64,000 nucleotides of DNA from Neobacillus sp. WH10 (GCF_030123405.1 NZ_CP126110.1:2728001-2792000), one strand, 5' to 3'. Shown: positions 17,660 to 25,424, counted from the stretch's first letter. Numbers and translations are program-made. The notes: generated by a model not told the origin, from the sequence alone.

Positions 17660-17917
17660 GTGGACAATATCGATAAAAGAAATCGATTAGACGAAGCTCC
17701 ATTTAGCTACCAGGTTACTAAAAATAATACTGTTCTGATCGATTTTAATGGAAAACAAGTAAAATTATTAAAAGGTAAAGATGCTGAAAAAATTTTAGAG
17801 AAAATTAAAATTGCTGAAGATGAAAAAGCAGTGCAACTGATATTGGCAAAGGTAACAGGAAATTTTAAAAGAGGAAATGAACGTATTGTGAACTTGAAGA
17901 ATAAGAGAAAATCCTAA
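17660..17917 (+). CDS. Small basic protein of unknown function (85 aa)
   Basis: It starts with GTG at 17660 preceded by AGGGAGG 8 nt away. The product is highly charged with no membrane segment. Residues about 20-40 look like a small beta hairpin (NTVLIDFNGKQVKLL) and residues 43-68 form a probable amphipathic helix, ending in a Lys/Arg-rich tail. It may bind nucleic acid. The family is not recognised. Confidence 0.65.
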   Translation: MDNIDKRNRLDEAPFSYQVTKNNTVLIDFNGKQVKLLKGKDAEKILEKIKIAEDEKAVQLILAKVTGNFKRGNERIVNLKNKRKS

Positions 17918-17992
17918 ACAATTTTTCAACTAAGAGTAACTTTTGTGCAAGATATCACATGATGCTATTAAGCTAAAATTATAGTCGCATGA

Positions 17993-18070
17993 TCTTCAAT
18001 TAAATGGCGCGTTTCTGTACCAAGAAATGTGCCCTTATTTATGTATCAGGCCAGATTGTTGAATAGGGTT
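17993..18070 (+). repeat. Dispersed hairpin repeat
   Basis: The stem GGCGCGTTTCT (18006-18016) pairs with AGAAATGTGCC (18023-18033) including G-U. It is followed by TTATTTATGTATCAGG and CCAGATTGTTGAAT. It precedes the DinB gene. Confidence 0.7.
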
Positions 18071-18202
18071 TTACAAGAATATAAAAATATCCTTCGATTA
18101 ATAAGCCTTTGAGAGAAGCGGATGGTTAGCTGAACATGATATAATGAATTCGAAAGTCTTGTTTAAAAAATGAAGGATTTGCTAATTTAAGGAGGGAATG
18201 GA

Positions 18203-18700
18203 ATGTTTACATCAGTAAATGATTTCTTAAATGAATGGAAACATGAAGCAGCTGTTACCCAAAAAGTGCTGGATTTGCTGACGGATGAATCGTTGAATCA
18301 GGAGGTTTCTCCAGGATTATACAGCATTGGAAGCCTGGCTTGGCACATTACTGGAGCAACATACTACTTTCCTTCACAGGTTGGAATAAAATTTGAGATT
18401 CCTGATCTTCAAAAAGAGGCACCGAAATCAGCTGCTGAAATCAGCGAGATTTACAAAACAGTAAGTCAGAGGTTAACACAAGCATTTTCTGAACAGGTTT
18501 CAGATGAAAAATTGAACAAAATGGTGAATTTATTTGGAATGGACATGCCAATTCAAGCTGTTTTCCGTTTGCTAATTCAACATCAGGCCCATCATCGCGG
18601 ACAATTGACTGTCCTTATGAGACAAGCTGACTTGAAAGTTCCTGGCGTATATGGTCCTAGCAAAGAAGAATGGGAAGCAATGAATGCTCAAAAGAACTGA
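18203..18700 (+). CDS. DinB/DfsB family protein (four-helix-bundle metalloenzyme)
   Basis: The DinB superfamily comprises four-helix proteins that bind a divalent metal through three histidines. Bacillus members are often annotated as damage-inducible or as thiol-dependent (bacillithiol-type) transferases. The 165-residue product has the metal-ligand histidines in LAWHITGATYYF and in HQAHHRGQLTVLMR. AAGGAGGG precedes the ATG. A strong terminator follows and repeats flank it. This is one of three DinB-type genes in the window (others at 25765 and 38495), and they are not recent duplicates of each other. Confidence 0.88.
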   Translation: MFTSVNDFLNEWKHEAAVTQKVLDLLTDESLNQEVSPGLYSIGSLAWHITGATYYFPSQVGIKFEIPDLQKEAPKSAAEISEIYKTVSQRLTQAFSEQVSDEKLNKMVNLFGMDMPIQAVFRLLIQHQAHHRGQLTVLMRQADLKVPGVYGPSKEEWEAMNAQKN

Positions 18701-18712
18701 TATCGTCATGAT

Positions 18713-18743
18713 GCAAAAAAGCCGGCGCCTGCCGGTTTTTTGC
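18713..18743 (+). terminator. Rho-independent terminator of DinB gene
   Basis: GCAAAAAAGCCGGC and GCCGGTTTTTTGC form a perfect long stem with a 4-nt loop. It is separate from the dispersed repeat that follows. Confidence 0.9.
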
Positions 18744-18824
18744 ACTATCAGAATTTATTTCATTTCTTAACTCAGTGTACGAACTAAATCCGTTTTTATA
18801 TTACTTTATAACAAAAATGATATT

Positions 18825-18897
18825 CTAGAATAGGGCGCGTTTCTGTAGCAAGAAATGTGCCCTTATTAATGTATCGGGCCAGATTGTAGAGCAACAC
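18825..18897 (+). repeat. Dispersed hairpin repeat
   Basis: The stem GGGCGCGTTTCT (18833-18844) pairs with AGAAATGTGCCC (18851-18862). TTATTAATGTATCGGG and CCAGATTGTAGAG follow. It is almost identical to 17993-18070. Confidence 0.75.
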
Positions 18898-19095
18898 CTG
18901 TAAGAGAACATCGGATCTCAATATTACATTTTAGAATAGATTGTGAAAAAATGTACTGATATGAACGAAACTGTCAATGCTCCCTACCAATTTGATTTTG
19001 GTTTCGGTTTTTGGGCAACTCTAAGAAGAGAAGCGTTTTTCGGCTTCTTTGCTTATTAGTTGGGGTTCAGCCTTTTTCAAGGCTAGGGTATCTCC

Positions 19096-19193
19096 TTCTC
19101 AGCTTACTGACAGCTCCTCAATCTCCAAATTGGCTGTCAAGTGCTTTCCTTGACAGGCAATTTGGAGATTGAGATACTTTTTAAAGCTGAGAA
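19096..19193. repeat. Large nested inverted repeat inside the IS non-coding region
   Basis: The outer arms TTCTCAGCTT (19096-19105) and AAGCTGAGAA (19184-19193) enclose a 25-bp inner stem with one mismatch. The inner left arm starts CTCAATCTCCAAATTG at 19117 and the right arm ends CAATTTGGAGATTGAG at 19173, with a 7-nt loop. It could be a transcription stop for the element's RNA, protection from outside transcripts, or a structured part of the RNA. Confidence 0.75.
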
Positions 19194-19254
19194 TGAATAA
19201 ATTTCTCCTTTCATGTTGATATAAAAAGTTAAGCACACGGCACGAAGGCAAAAA

Positions 19255-19400
19255 TCTCAACTGCGGTTAGCACTCTGATATTCGTGGGTTTTCACATTTT
19301 ATCTTTCCGTATAAAGGAGCTTCCACTAACTTAAAACGTGAGTTAGCCTACATAGGCATATCACAAGTACATTTCGTGGTTTCTCCTTACCGGTTTTTAC
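19255..19400 (-). ncRNA. Putative bridge RNA (seekRNA) of the IS110-family element
   Basis: Minus-strand transcription is assumed, as for the transposase. Around 19323-19379 CCAC pairs with GTGG (closing stem), GTGA with TCAC, and GCC with GGC (upper stem). This leaves an internal loop with two single-stranded sides. One side (19365-19374) is the exact complement of AAATGTACTT, the left target half. The other (19327-19337) contains ACTTAAA, the right target half, in the opposite sense. This is the layout of a bridge-RNA target-binding loop with a CT core. A second segment (19275-19282, CTGATATT) matches the left IS junction ACTGATATG and may be a donor guide. RNA ends are unknown. Confidence 0.7.
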
Positions 19401-19464
19401 CTTTGCCTCCGAGCCCTATGCTCCAACTTTTAACAAAAATTGATATTACTTTTATTAGTAACTA

Positions 19465-20580
19465 TTACTTTGCAATAGTGTTATTTTCAATCTCTTGAGT
19501 TACTGCCCAGATAAATCCTGCTAATTCTCTTGCAACGGCTGTTAGTGCCTTCCCAAATGACTTTCCACGTGATAGTAAACGAAAATACTTTTTATGCAGG
19601 CGATTTTGAGCTTTCCATGAGATCATTTGAACATTGGGCAACTGTCCTTCGAGTCTTTTCTTTAAATCCCCCTTTATAGCAGGCGGAAATCGATAACTCC
19701 AGGCTGCTTCTACAAGCAAACGACGAACATGACGATTTCCTGTTTTGGTAATATTCCCTTGCCTTCTGATTTCACCACTAGAACTTTCACTTGGAATTAA
19801 CCCAATGTAAGACATAAATTTTTTTGGAGAAGCAAATCTTTTAAATGATCCAATCTCAGCCACAAGACTAGTAGCTGTAATCATAGCTATTCCCCTTAAT
19901 GATTGGAGTGCTTGAATCATTGGCGCATGGTAACCTTCGGTTGATTGTAATTTTATTTCTTCCTCTAACCGTTTTACCCTTTGCTCAATTTCTTGCAAAT
20001 GGTGCAGATACTCTTGAAAAACTACTTTGGATGCAGAACGCTCAAATTTTAGAGTATTTAACCATTCACGATATCTACGAGTCCACTTTTTTCCTTTGAA
20101 AGGAGGGTGAATATCATTGCGTAAAAGGAATTTCGATAATCGATGTTTGGCTCTTAATTCATCTTCTTTGGCATCTTCACGGGCACGAACTAAATCCCGA
20201 AGGGCTTCATCATCTTCTGTCGGCACATAAACAGACGTTAATTCACCTGCACGGAATAATTTTGCTAGTTTAATCGAATCCCTACGGTCAGTTTTGATGC
20301 GCTCACCTGGTTTTTTAGGGATTAAAGATGGTGCGATCACTTCACATTCAATTCCTAGGCTAAGAAAAAACCGATATAAACAATAGCCAGTTGGTCCAGC
20401 TTCATAACACACTCGAAGATTCTCTTTTTCTCCAAGCTTTTTTATTAACTTTCTAATGGATTCCGGTGTGTTAGGAATCATTCCCCAATACCTTGGCTCA
20501 TCACGACCTTCATCTGCAATGGCAACGGCAATTTTTTCTTTTGAAACGTCTAAACCTACATATTTTATGGTATCCTTCAT
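19465..20580 (-). CDS. IS110-family transposase (DEDD/RuvC-like recombinase)
   Basis: The 371-residue product has both IS110 domains. The N-terminal DEDD_Tnp domain has YVGLDVSKEK (first Asp), CYEAGPTGYCL (Glu) and KTDRRDSIKLAKLF (Asp pair). The C-terminal Transposase_20 domain (about 230-330) has LQSLRGIAMITATSLVAEIG, the conserved serine region IPSESSSGE and TKTGNRHVRRLL. A coiled linker joins them. These recombinases act with an element-encoded RNA that pairs with donor and target DNA. All catalytic residues I can check are present, so the element may be active. Confidence 0.95.
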   Translation of the reverse strand: MKDTIKYVGLDVSKEKIAVAIADEGRDEPRYWGMIPNTPESIRKLIKKLGEKENLRVCYEAGPTGYCLYRFFLSLGIECEVIAPSLIPKKPGERIKTDRRDSIKLAKLFRAGELTSVYVPTEDDEALRDLVRAREDAKEDELRAKHRLSKFLLRNDIHPPFKGKKWTRRYREWLNTLKFERSASKVVFQEYLHHLQEIEQRVKRLEEEIKLQSTEGYHAPMIQALQSLRGIAMITATSLVAEIGSFKRFASPKKFMSYIGLIPSESSSGEIRRQGNITKTGNRHVRRLLVEAAWSYRFPPAIKGDLKKRLEGQLPNVQMISWKAQNRLHKKYFRLLSRGKSFGKALTAVARELAGFIWAVTQEIENNTIAK

Positions 20581-20694
20581 AATAACTAGCTCCTTCCGTA
20601 ATGTAGCTCTGATTTGGTTTGTTTTTTTCCAGTAAACAGTGTAACCAAATTAACCTACGGTGTTACGAGTAAGGAGCTAGTTTCGTTCATGATA

Positions 20695-20795
20695 ACTTAA
20701 ACTATAGGGTTGCTAGAGTTAAAGATAGAGATCGCTGCGGCGATCTTTTTGCTTGTTGAACTAACGAAGCAGTTTAGCAGTTGAAGAAGGAATAC
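20695..20795 (+). repeat. Dispersed hairpin repeat, right part (split by the IS)
   Basis: It reads ACTTAAACTATAGGGTTGC, TAGAGTTAAAGATAG, the stem AGATCGC/GCGATCT, a T-run, then TTGTTGAACTAACGAAGC and AGTTTAGCAGTTGAAG. Its missing left box, GATTGTGAAAAAATGTACT, is at 18939-18957 on the other side of the IS. Joined, they make a full copy like 15497-15610. Confidence 0.8.
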
Positions 20796-20938
20796 GAAGT
20801 TAGGATGAAGAAGAGTTAACGTGAATCTGGTCTGTGAATCTGATTAGACTCGAAGTAAATTTAGAGGAAATATGGATAGAAATAGAGAATTTATATTTAT
20901 CGAATTTCAAAAGTTCAGTGTACAGGAGGATTAAGTAA

Positions 20939-21460
20939 TTGAAAAAAGTACAATTAAGTATTTCTTTACTTATTATCTTACTTATTGCGGGTTGTACTCA
21001 GGATAACAAAGAAAAAGCTAACGTTAATACAAAAGAGGGTGTTTCTGAAGAAAATCAACAATGGGATATTTCTACAGAGTTTGAAACACCTACCGGAGAT
21101 AAATTAATTGGACAAAAGAATAAAATTGGAATAATTGGGGGTGTGATTAAAGCTGGGGATATAGAAAAATGGTTGTGGCATCTCTGGGGAGATGAAAAAA
21201 CTTTAAAAAGTGGCAATTTTAAAGTGGTAGCTGTCAACAAAGATACAGCAGAAAAAGAAATGGTTTTAGTAACAGATGCCGCCACTGCTAATGAAAGAAA
21301 AGTTTGGAGTTATGGGGGATTAGTTTACAGTCCTAATGGCGTAAGGGGCTCAGATAGCTCAATACCTTCCAACTTATCATTTTCCAAAGCAGGCATATGG
21401 CGTTTAGATGTCTTTATCGGTACCAAACATTTTGGTTCAATTGTTGTCGATGTAAAGTAG
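20939..21460 (+). CDS. Lipoprotein, probable DUF4871 family
   Basis: It uses a TTG start at 20939 with AGGAGGA 8 nt upstream. Residues 1-19 form a lipoprotein signal (LIIDLLI-like hydrophobic core ending LLIAGC, Cys19 as lipidation site), so the product should be anchored on the outer membrane leaflet. The remaining 150 residues are a beta-rich domain ending in WRLDVFIGTKHFGSIVVDV, which resembles the DUF4871 proteins of Bacillus. The function of that family is unknown to me. It is flanked by repeats and monocistronic. Confidence 0.75.
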   Translation: MKKVQLSISLLIILLIAGCTQDNKEKANVNTKEGVSEENQQWDISTEFETPTGDKLIGQKNKIGIIGGVIKAGDIEKWLWHLWGDEKTLKSGNFKVVAVNKDTAEKEMVLVTDAATANERKVWSYGGLVYSPNGVRGSDSSIPSNLSFSKAGIWRLDVFIGTKHFGSIVVDVK

Positions 21461-21472
21461 AAAAATATAAAT

Positions 21473-21557
21473 CCTTTAATCAACGAACGGGTGCTTTACT
21501 TCAATAAGGAGTAAAGTCTTTTTCTTATTCAAGTAACGGGCAGGATACTTTAATAGG
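21473..21557 (+). repeat. Dispersed hairpin repeat
   Basis: CTTTAATCAACGAACGG is followed by the stem GTGCTTTACTTC with GAGTAAAG, TCTTTTTC, TTATTCAAGTAACGGGCAGG and ATACTTTAA. The stem sequence resembles that at 36097-36125. Confidence 0.7.
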
Positions 21558-21603
21558 TATTGTGGGTTTTTATGGTAAATTAGTAAATGAGGGAGAGGAT
21601 GTT

Positions 21604-22248
21604 TTGAATAAATATCTAAAAATCACACTTGGTGTTTTGGCTGTCATCTTGTTAGGAATTGGGCTACTTGTAGTTGCCTTTGTATTAGAAATGAAGCCTG
21701 ATAAAGATGAAGAAGAAAAGATAAAGATTCAAGCAGAGCAGTATTTAGAAGATAAATTTAATGATAACTTCGAGATATATGATACTTTGTATGATAATAT
21801 GGGGAACTTTGAATTTGAATATGCTGCTAAGGTCAGGGAAAAGAAAACTAATACACAATTTTTAGTTTATTATGATGATGAAACAAATCAAATGGTAGAC
21901 ACATACATTGCTGATAAATGGGCAGATGATTTAGAAACTGAAATACGTCCTTTTATGAAAAAAACTTTTGGGGAGACCACTGATTTATTTGTTTTCTTTA
22001 CCAATGAAAAAATTGGGCAGGAATTTAGTATTGCTCCTATTAATCCTAGAAGTTATAAAGAGTTTGATGTTTCACCTACCATCCGTATCAGTGTTCCCCG
22101 AAAAAGAAGCGACTGGGACGAAAAAAATCTTAATGAGTTAATATCTTTCCTAAAAAGCGAAGTTAAATTGCAAAATGGTTCGGTTATTATGGAATATATC
22201 TCTGAAAATGGTGTAATTTTAGATGATGAATGGGGGAAAAAATTTTAA
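21604..22248 (+). CDS. Membrane-anchored protein of unknown function (about 214 aa)
   Basis: The likely start is the TTG at 21604, just downstream of GAGGGAGAGG; a GTG at 21562 would add 14 poorly placed residues. One N-terminal membrane anchor (ITLGVLAVILLGIGLLVVAF) is followed by an acidic soluble domain of about 185 residues rich in Asp and Glu. It would face outside. No family is recognised. The stop is 7 nt before the repeat into which the group II intron inserted. Confidence 0.7.
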   Translation: MNKYLKITLGVLAVILLGIGLLVVAFVLEMKPDKDEEEKIKIQAEQYLEDKFNDNFEIYDTLYDNMGNFEFEYAAKVREKKTNTQFLVYYDDETNQMVDTYIADKWADDLETEIRPFMKKTFGETTDLFVFFTNEKIGQEFSIAPINPRSYKEFDVSPTIRISVPRKRSDWDEKNLNELISFLKSEVKLQNGSVIMEYISENGVILDDEWGKKF

Positions 22249-22254
22249 TTAGAT

Positions 22255-22278
22255 ATTTTCTTGAATTAACGGGTGCGT
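22255..22278 (+). repeat. Dispersed repeat, left fragment (split by group II intron)
   Basis: TTTTCTTGAATTAACGGGTG matches box 2 of the family. The rest is on the far side of the intron at 24221. Confidence 0.6.
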
Positions 22279-24220
22279 GTGCGTCCGAGCCTAGGTCGTA
22301 TCATATAGCGGGTGGGATTCCCGTCGAGTAAGAACTAGCCATTCGCTCGTAGCGAGTCTTGGAGGGCTAAAGGTAACTTTAGTCTTTAAGCGTAGACAGT
22401 TAGGTAGCGGGCCGAAAGCCGAATGGTTGAAGGGATTGAGCTCCATAATGTTAGTAATTCGAGAGGGCTGATGCCTTACGCACAGCAGAAAGCAACATTT
22501 TTTCTTTCGTTAAAGGCAAGAATGATAAAACCTCTCTGGAGTCAGAGACCTTGGCACGTTATACATTGATATGATACGGCAACTCGGGAGACCCTACCGG
22601 TCTTTTCTTTTTTTAGAAGAGTATGGTCTACAAGCGATAACAAGCAAGGAAACCAAATGCCGATGTAGGGAGTCGGATAGCAGCGTAGTACCAATGAAGT
22701 TGGGTAATGCCGATGGAGGAAAGGCTAGCTACCAGTTATCACCCTTACTAGGGACACATTTACTACACACAGAGGTAGGTATAATAAATGGAAACAAAAC
22801 TACTAAGGATAGCAGAATTAGCAAAATCAGATCCTAAAATGAAATTTACTTCTCTTGCACATTTATTAAATAAGCAAACATTAGTTCAATGCCATTTTGA
22901 GCTACCCAATAAGAAGGCTACTGGGATTAACGGAACAACTAAAGAGCAATACGGTGAAAATTTAGAAGAAAACATAGAGGATTTAGTTAGTAGTCTTAAA
23001 AGCAAAAGCTATCGACCTGTTCCAGTAAGGAGAATGTATATTCCAAAGCTCAACTCAAACAAGAAAAGACCGTTGGGAATACCGGAACATGAAGATAAGA
23101 TTGTACAAAAGTGCATTACGAAAATACTAAATTCTATCTATGAAAATGACTTTCTTGACTGTTCCTTTGGATTCCGACCAAATCGTAATTGCCACGATGC
23201 TTTGAAAATACTGAACTTCTATATTGAAAAAAGGTCAGTAAATTATGTAGTAGATGTAGATATTAAAGGATTCTTTGACAACGTTGACCACACATGGATG
23301 ATGGAGTTCCTAAAACCGCGAATCGCTGACCCTAACCTACTAAGAACAATTGGTAGGTTTCTTAAAGGTGGATACATGGAGGAAGGCAAGAAATATAAGA
23401 CAGACAATGGCACACCGCAAGGTGGAGTAATATCTCCGATATTAGCCAATGTATATCTCCATTATGTACTCGACCTATGGTTTGAGAAAAGGGTTAGGAA
23501 ACAGTGCAATGGACAAGCATACATAGTGAGATATGCAGATGATTTTGTTTGTTGTTTTCAATATAAAAGTGAAGCGGAGCAATTCTTCCATTCATTAAAG
23601 TTAAGATTAAAGAAATTTAATTTAGAAATAGCTGAGGATAAAACTAAAATCATTCCCTTCGGGAAGTTTGCGGAGAAAAATGCAAATCAACAGGGAAGAA
23701 GTAAACCAGCAACCTTTGATTTCCTTGGTTTTACACACTACTGTGGGAAAAGTAAACAAGGAAACTTTCGAGTGAAACGGAAATCAAGCAGGAAGAAAGT
23801 CAAAGGAAAACTAAAAGAAACGAAAGAATGGTTGAGGAATAATAGAAATAAGGATATTCATATGATTATGGATAGATTTAAACGTTCATTAATAGGGTAT
23901 TACAACTATTATTGCATCACTGATAATACCCCAAATGTTAACAACTTCAAAGACAAAATTGAAAACCTTCTGTTTAAATGGCTCAATAGAAGAAGTCAAA
24001 GAAAATCCTTCACATGGGATAAATTCAAACTATTTCTTAATAAATATCCGCTACCTTTACCAAGGATTAAAGTGAGCATATATGATTTAAGAAAAGAGAT
24101 TAGCTAAATTCTGTAAAAGATGACTAGGAGGAGCCATGTGCATTAATAGTGCAAGCACGGTTCTGAGAGGGGGGTGGAGTCCAATTTACCGCAAGGTAGA
24201 AAGGCTCCCTTCTACTCGAC
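22279..24220 (+). mobile_element. Group II intron, complete, with encoded reverse transcriptase
   Basis: The 5' end is taken as GTGCGTCCGAG (22279), a GUGYG-type start; a GTGCG at 22273 is the alternative. Long structured domains I-III (22279-22787) precede the ORF in domain IV. After the ORF, domain V is recognisable as GAGCCATGTGCATTAATAGT followed by GCAAGCACGGTTC (24133-24165). Domain VI then ends at TCTACTCGAC. All parts for splicing and retrotransposition seem present. A truncated relative lies at 115-372. I did not assign a structural class; the encoded protein has no visible HNH endonuclease domain. Confidence 0.88.
22788..24107 (+). CDS. ltrA: Group II intron reverse transcriptase/maturase
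   Basis: The 439-residue protein splices its intron RNA and copies it into DNA. The RT fingers and palm span residues 20-290, with RRMYIPK, KRPLGIPEHEDKIVQK, CSFGFRPNRNCHDAL, DVDIKGFFDNVDH (first catalytic Asp), NGTPQGGVISPILANVYLH and the YADD box at 249-252 (YADDFV). The maturase X domain follows (FDFLGFTHYCGK, then RSLIGYYNYY). The C-terminus WLNRRSQRKSFTWDKFK is typical of bacterial intron-encoded proteins. There is no HNH domain. The ATG lies inside intron domain IV with AGAGGTAGG upstream. The frame is intact. Confidence 0.95.
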   Translation: METKLLRIAELAKSDPKMKFTSLAHLLNKQTLVQCHFELPNKKATGINGTTKEQYGENLEENIEDLVSSLKSKSYRPVPVRRMYIPKLNSNKKRPLGIPEHEDKIVQKCITKILNSIYENDFLDCSFGFRPNRNCHDALKILNFYIEKRSVNYVVDVDIKGFFDNVDHTWMMEFLKPRIADPNLLRTIGRFLKGGYMEEGKKYKTDNGTPQGGVISPILANVYLHYVLDLWFEKRVRKQCNGQAYIVRYADDFVCCFQYKSEAEQFFHSLKLRLKKFNLEIAEDKTKIIPFGKFAEKNANQQGRSKPATFDFLGFTHYCGKSKQGNFRVKRKSSRKKVKGKLKETKEWLRNNRNKDIHMIMDRFKRSLIGYYNYYCITDNTPNVNNFKDKIENLLFKWLNRRSQRKSFTWDKFKLFLNKYPLPLPRIKVSIYDLRKEIS

Positions 24221-24290
24221 TGATCCAGTGAAGGATTTATGCACTTTTTTGTTGAATTCCTTATTTGAGCTAAATGGCAGTTTTGGTTAA
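24221..24290 (+). repeat. Dispersed repeat, right fragment (split by group II intron)
   Basis: GTGAAGGATTTATGCACTTT and TTTTGTTGAATTCCTTATTT lead to GAGCTAAATGGCAGTTTTGG. These are the 3' stem arm, T-run and box 3 of the family. GCAC at 24241-24244 can still pair with GTGC left of the intron. Confidence 0.6.
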
Positions 24291-24361
24291 AAATATTGTA
24301 AAAAAAAGTTAAATTTGTAATATAATATTAGTAATTCGTTGGTTAGTTTGGAGGTGTTATG

Positions 24362-24523
24362 ATGATTTGGATTTATATATTAACACCTATCATTATATTG
24401 GCTGGAATAGCCATTTATTTTGACAAAAAATCTGGGGCGACTTCACCAGATGAAAGAACAGCTGATAAGTTAGAGGAATATCCACCAGAAAATCCTTTCG
24501 GACCCAATAGTTTTGGACCTTAA
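24362..24523 (+). CDS. Small single-TM protein (53 aa), unknown
   Basis: Of two adjacent ATG codons, the second (24362) has the better distance to GGAGG (24350-24354). One N-terminal membrane helix (ILTPIIILAGIAIYF) is followed by a polar tail ending NPFGPNSFGP. The short proline-rich tail suggests a conserved small Bacillus membrane protein, function unknown. It is too short for standard ORF cut-offs. A repeat follows within 30 nt. Confidence 0.6.
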   Translation: MIWIYILTPIIILAGIAIYFDKKSGATSPDERTADKLEEYPPENPFGPNSFGP

Positions 24524-24550
24524 ATGATTCAAATACTCCTTTTCAAAGAC

Positions 24551-24660
24551 AATGTAAAGAATTGTACTTAAAGTAACGGTTGCTTGAGTTCAGGATGGAT
24601 TGCTGCGGCGATCCTATTTTTTTGTTAAGCTAACAGAAGCAATTTAACTGAAGGAGGGGA
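24551..24660 (+). repeat. Dispersed hairpin repeat
   Basis: AATTGTACTTAAAGTAACGG, TTGCTTGAGTTCAGGATGG, a TTGCTGCGGCGATCCT stem region, T-run, TTGTTAAGCTAACAGAAGC and AATTTAACTGAAGGAGG. It has the full set of boxes in order. Confidence 0.75.
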
Positions 24661-24724
24661 GTGTTGGGTACGGGTTTTAGAGATAGTTTAGAAGTGCATA
24701 AAAAAAGACTAAATAAAATTGGTC

Positions 24725-25056
24725 TTATTGTACCCAATATCCTTGGTTATTGATTAGCCATTTGTCAATTGCTGCTTTTGAATAATAGACCTTACCTCCG
24801 ATTACTAAATAAGGGAGAACACCTTCAAAACCACCTTGTGAATCCGATATTGGACCTAATTTTTTCACCTCGTCAAGGCTCAACCCTAAATAGGTTGCTA
24901 ATTCAGATTACGTATATAGTTTATTTGTTGATTGTGACGAAGTTTGAGTTTGAACAGACAGCCTGTTCTTACTTAAACTATTTGATATTAGGTAACTTCC
25001 AATAACGATACTTATTGAAAACAAAAAATTGATAATGCATTGAGGTTATTTTTCAA
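24725..25056 (-). pseudogene. Disrupted membrane-anchored helix-turn-helix protein
   Basis: Read on the minus strand, a TTG start (25056) after CTGGAG begins LKNNLNALSIF. After about 12 codons the frame shifts to continue FSISIVIGSYLISNSL, a membrane segment, then a Ser/Thr/Gln linker. An in-frame TAA then interrupts SELATYLGLSLDEVKKLG, and the domain ends YYSKAAIDKWLINNQGYWVQ. The pieces together resemble Bacillus proteins with an N-terminal TM helix and an excisionase-like DNA-binding domain. It has one frameshift and one nonsense codon, so it is a pseudogene. No intact ORF on the plus strand here looks real. Confidence 0.7.
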
Positions 25057-25210
25057 TCTCCAGCCCCCTTTTTGTATATATTTCCATTATATAACTTTTT
25101 GGAATAATCCTATCTTTTTAATTTTCAAAAACAACAAAGGTGCGTTAGTGAATCAAATTAATGAACTACTGCTACGTGCAGGGGGGTGTAAAGAAAGGAG
25201 TTGATAAGAC

Positions 25211-25408
25211 TTGATAATTTATGCAGAAACCTTACGTACAATTTCCATAGTAATACTTATTATTAGTTCTTCTTTCTATCTTGGGCATTTGGTAAAAACA
25301 AAAAAACAAAGGAAACTTTCAGCCTTTGAATTTACAATGTATACAACCATTCAGATAGCATATATCTTCTTTGCAATTAGTTTGTTGATTTCTATATTCG
25401 TTAAGTGA
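25211..25408 (+). CDS. Small two-TM membrane protein (65 aa), unknown
   Basis: TTG start with GAAAGGAG 10 nt upstream. There are two hydrophobic segments (about residues 9-27 and 43-64) with a KTKKQRK basic loop between them, predicted inside. The family is not recognised. It is one of several tiny membrane-protein genes in this region, each alone between repeats. Confidence 0.6.
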   Translation: MIIYAETLRTISIVILIISSSFYLGHLVKTKKQRKLSAFEFTMYTTIQIAYIFFAISLLISIFVK

Positions 25409-25424
25409 TTGGGAAAGGTAGAAA

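Larger units (their letters stand above)
18958..20697 (-). mobile_element. IS110-family insertion sequence (IS1111-like), complete
   Basis: About 1,740 nt. The inverted repeats ATGAACGAAACT (18961-18972) and AGTTTCGTTCAT (20679-20690) lie 3-7 nt inside the ends, the sub-terminal position typical of the IS1111 subgroup. ACT occurs at both junctions (18955-18957 and 20695-20697). Removing one copy restores AAATGTACTTAAACTATAGG, the conserved box of the dispersed repeat. The transposase is on the minus strand, with about 500 nt of non-coding DNA downstream and only about 115 nt upstream. The downstream placement of the long non-coding part also fits IS1111-type elements. Confidence 0.88.

Noticed and set aside
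19899..20099. Plus-strand ORF inside the transposase gene
   Set aside because: Antisense shadow of the IS110 transposase without its own SD; the same applies to most short frames opposite parE, parC, the ABC genes and the proteases.
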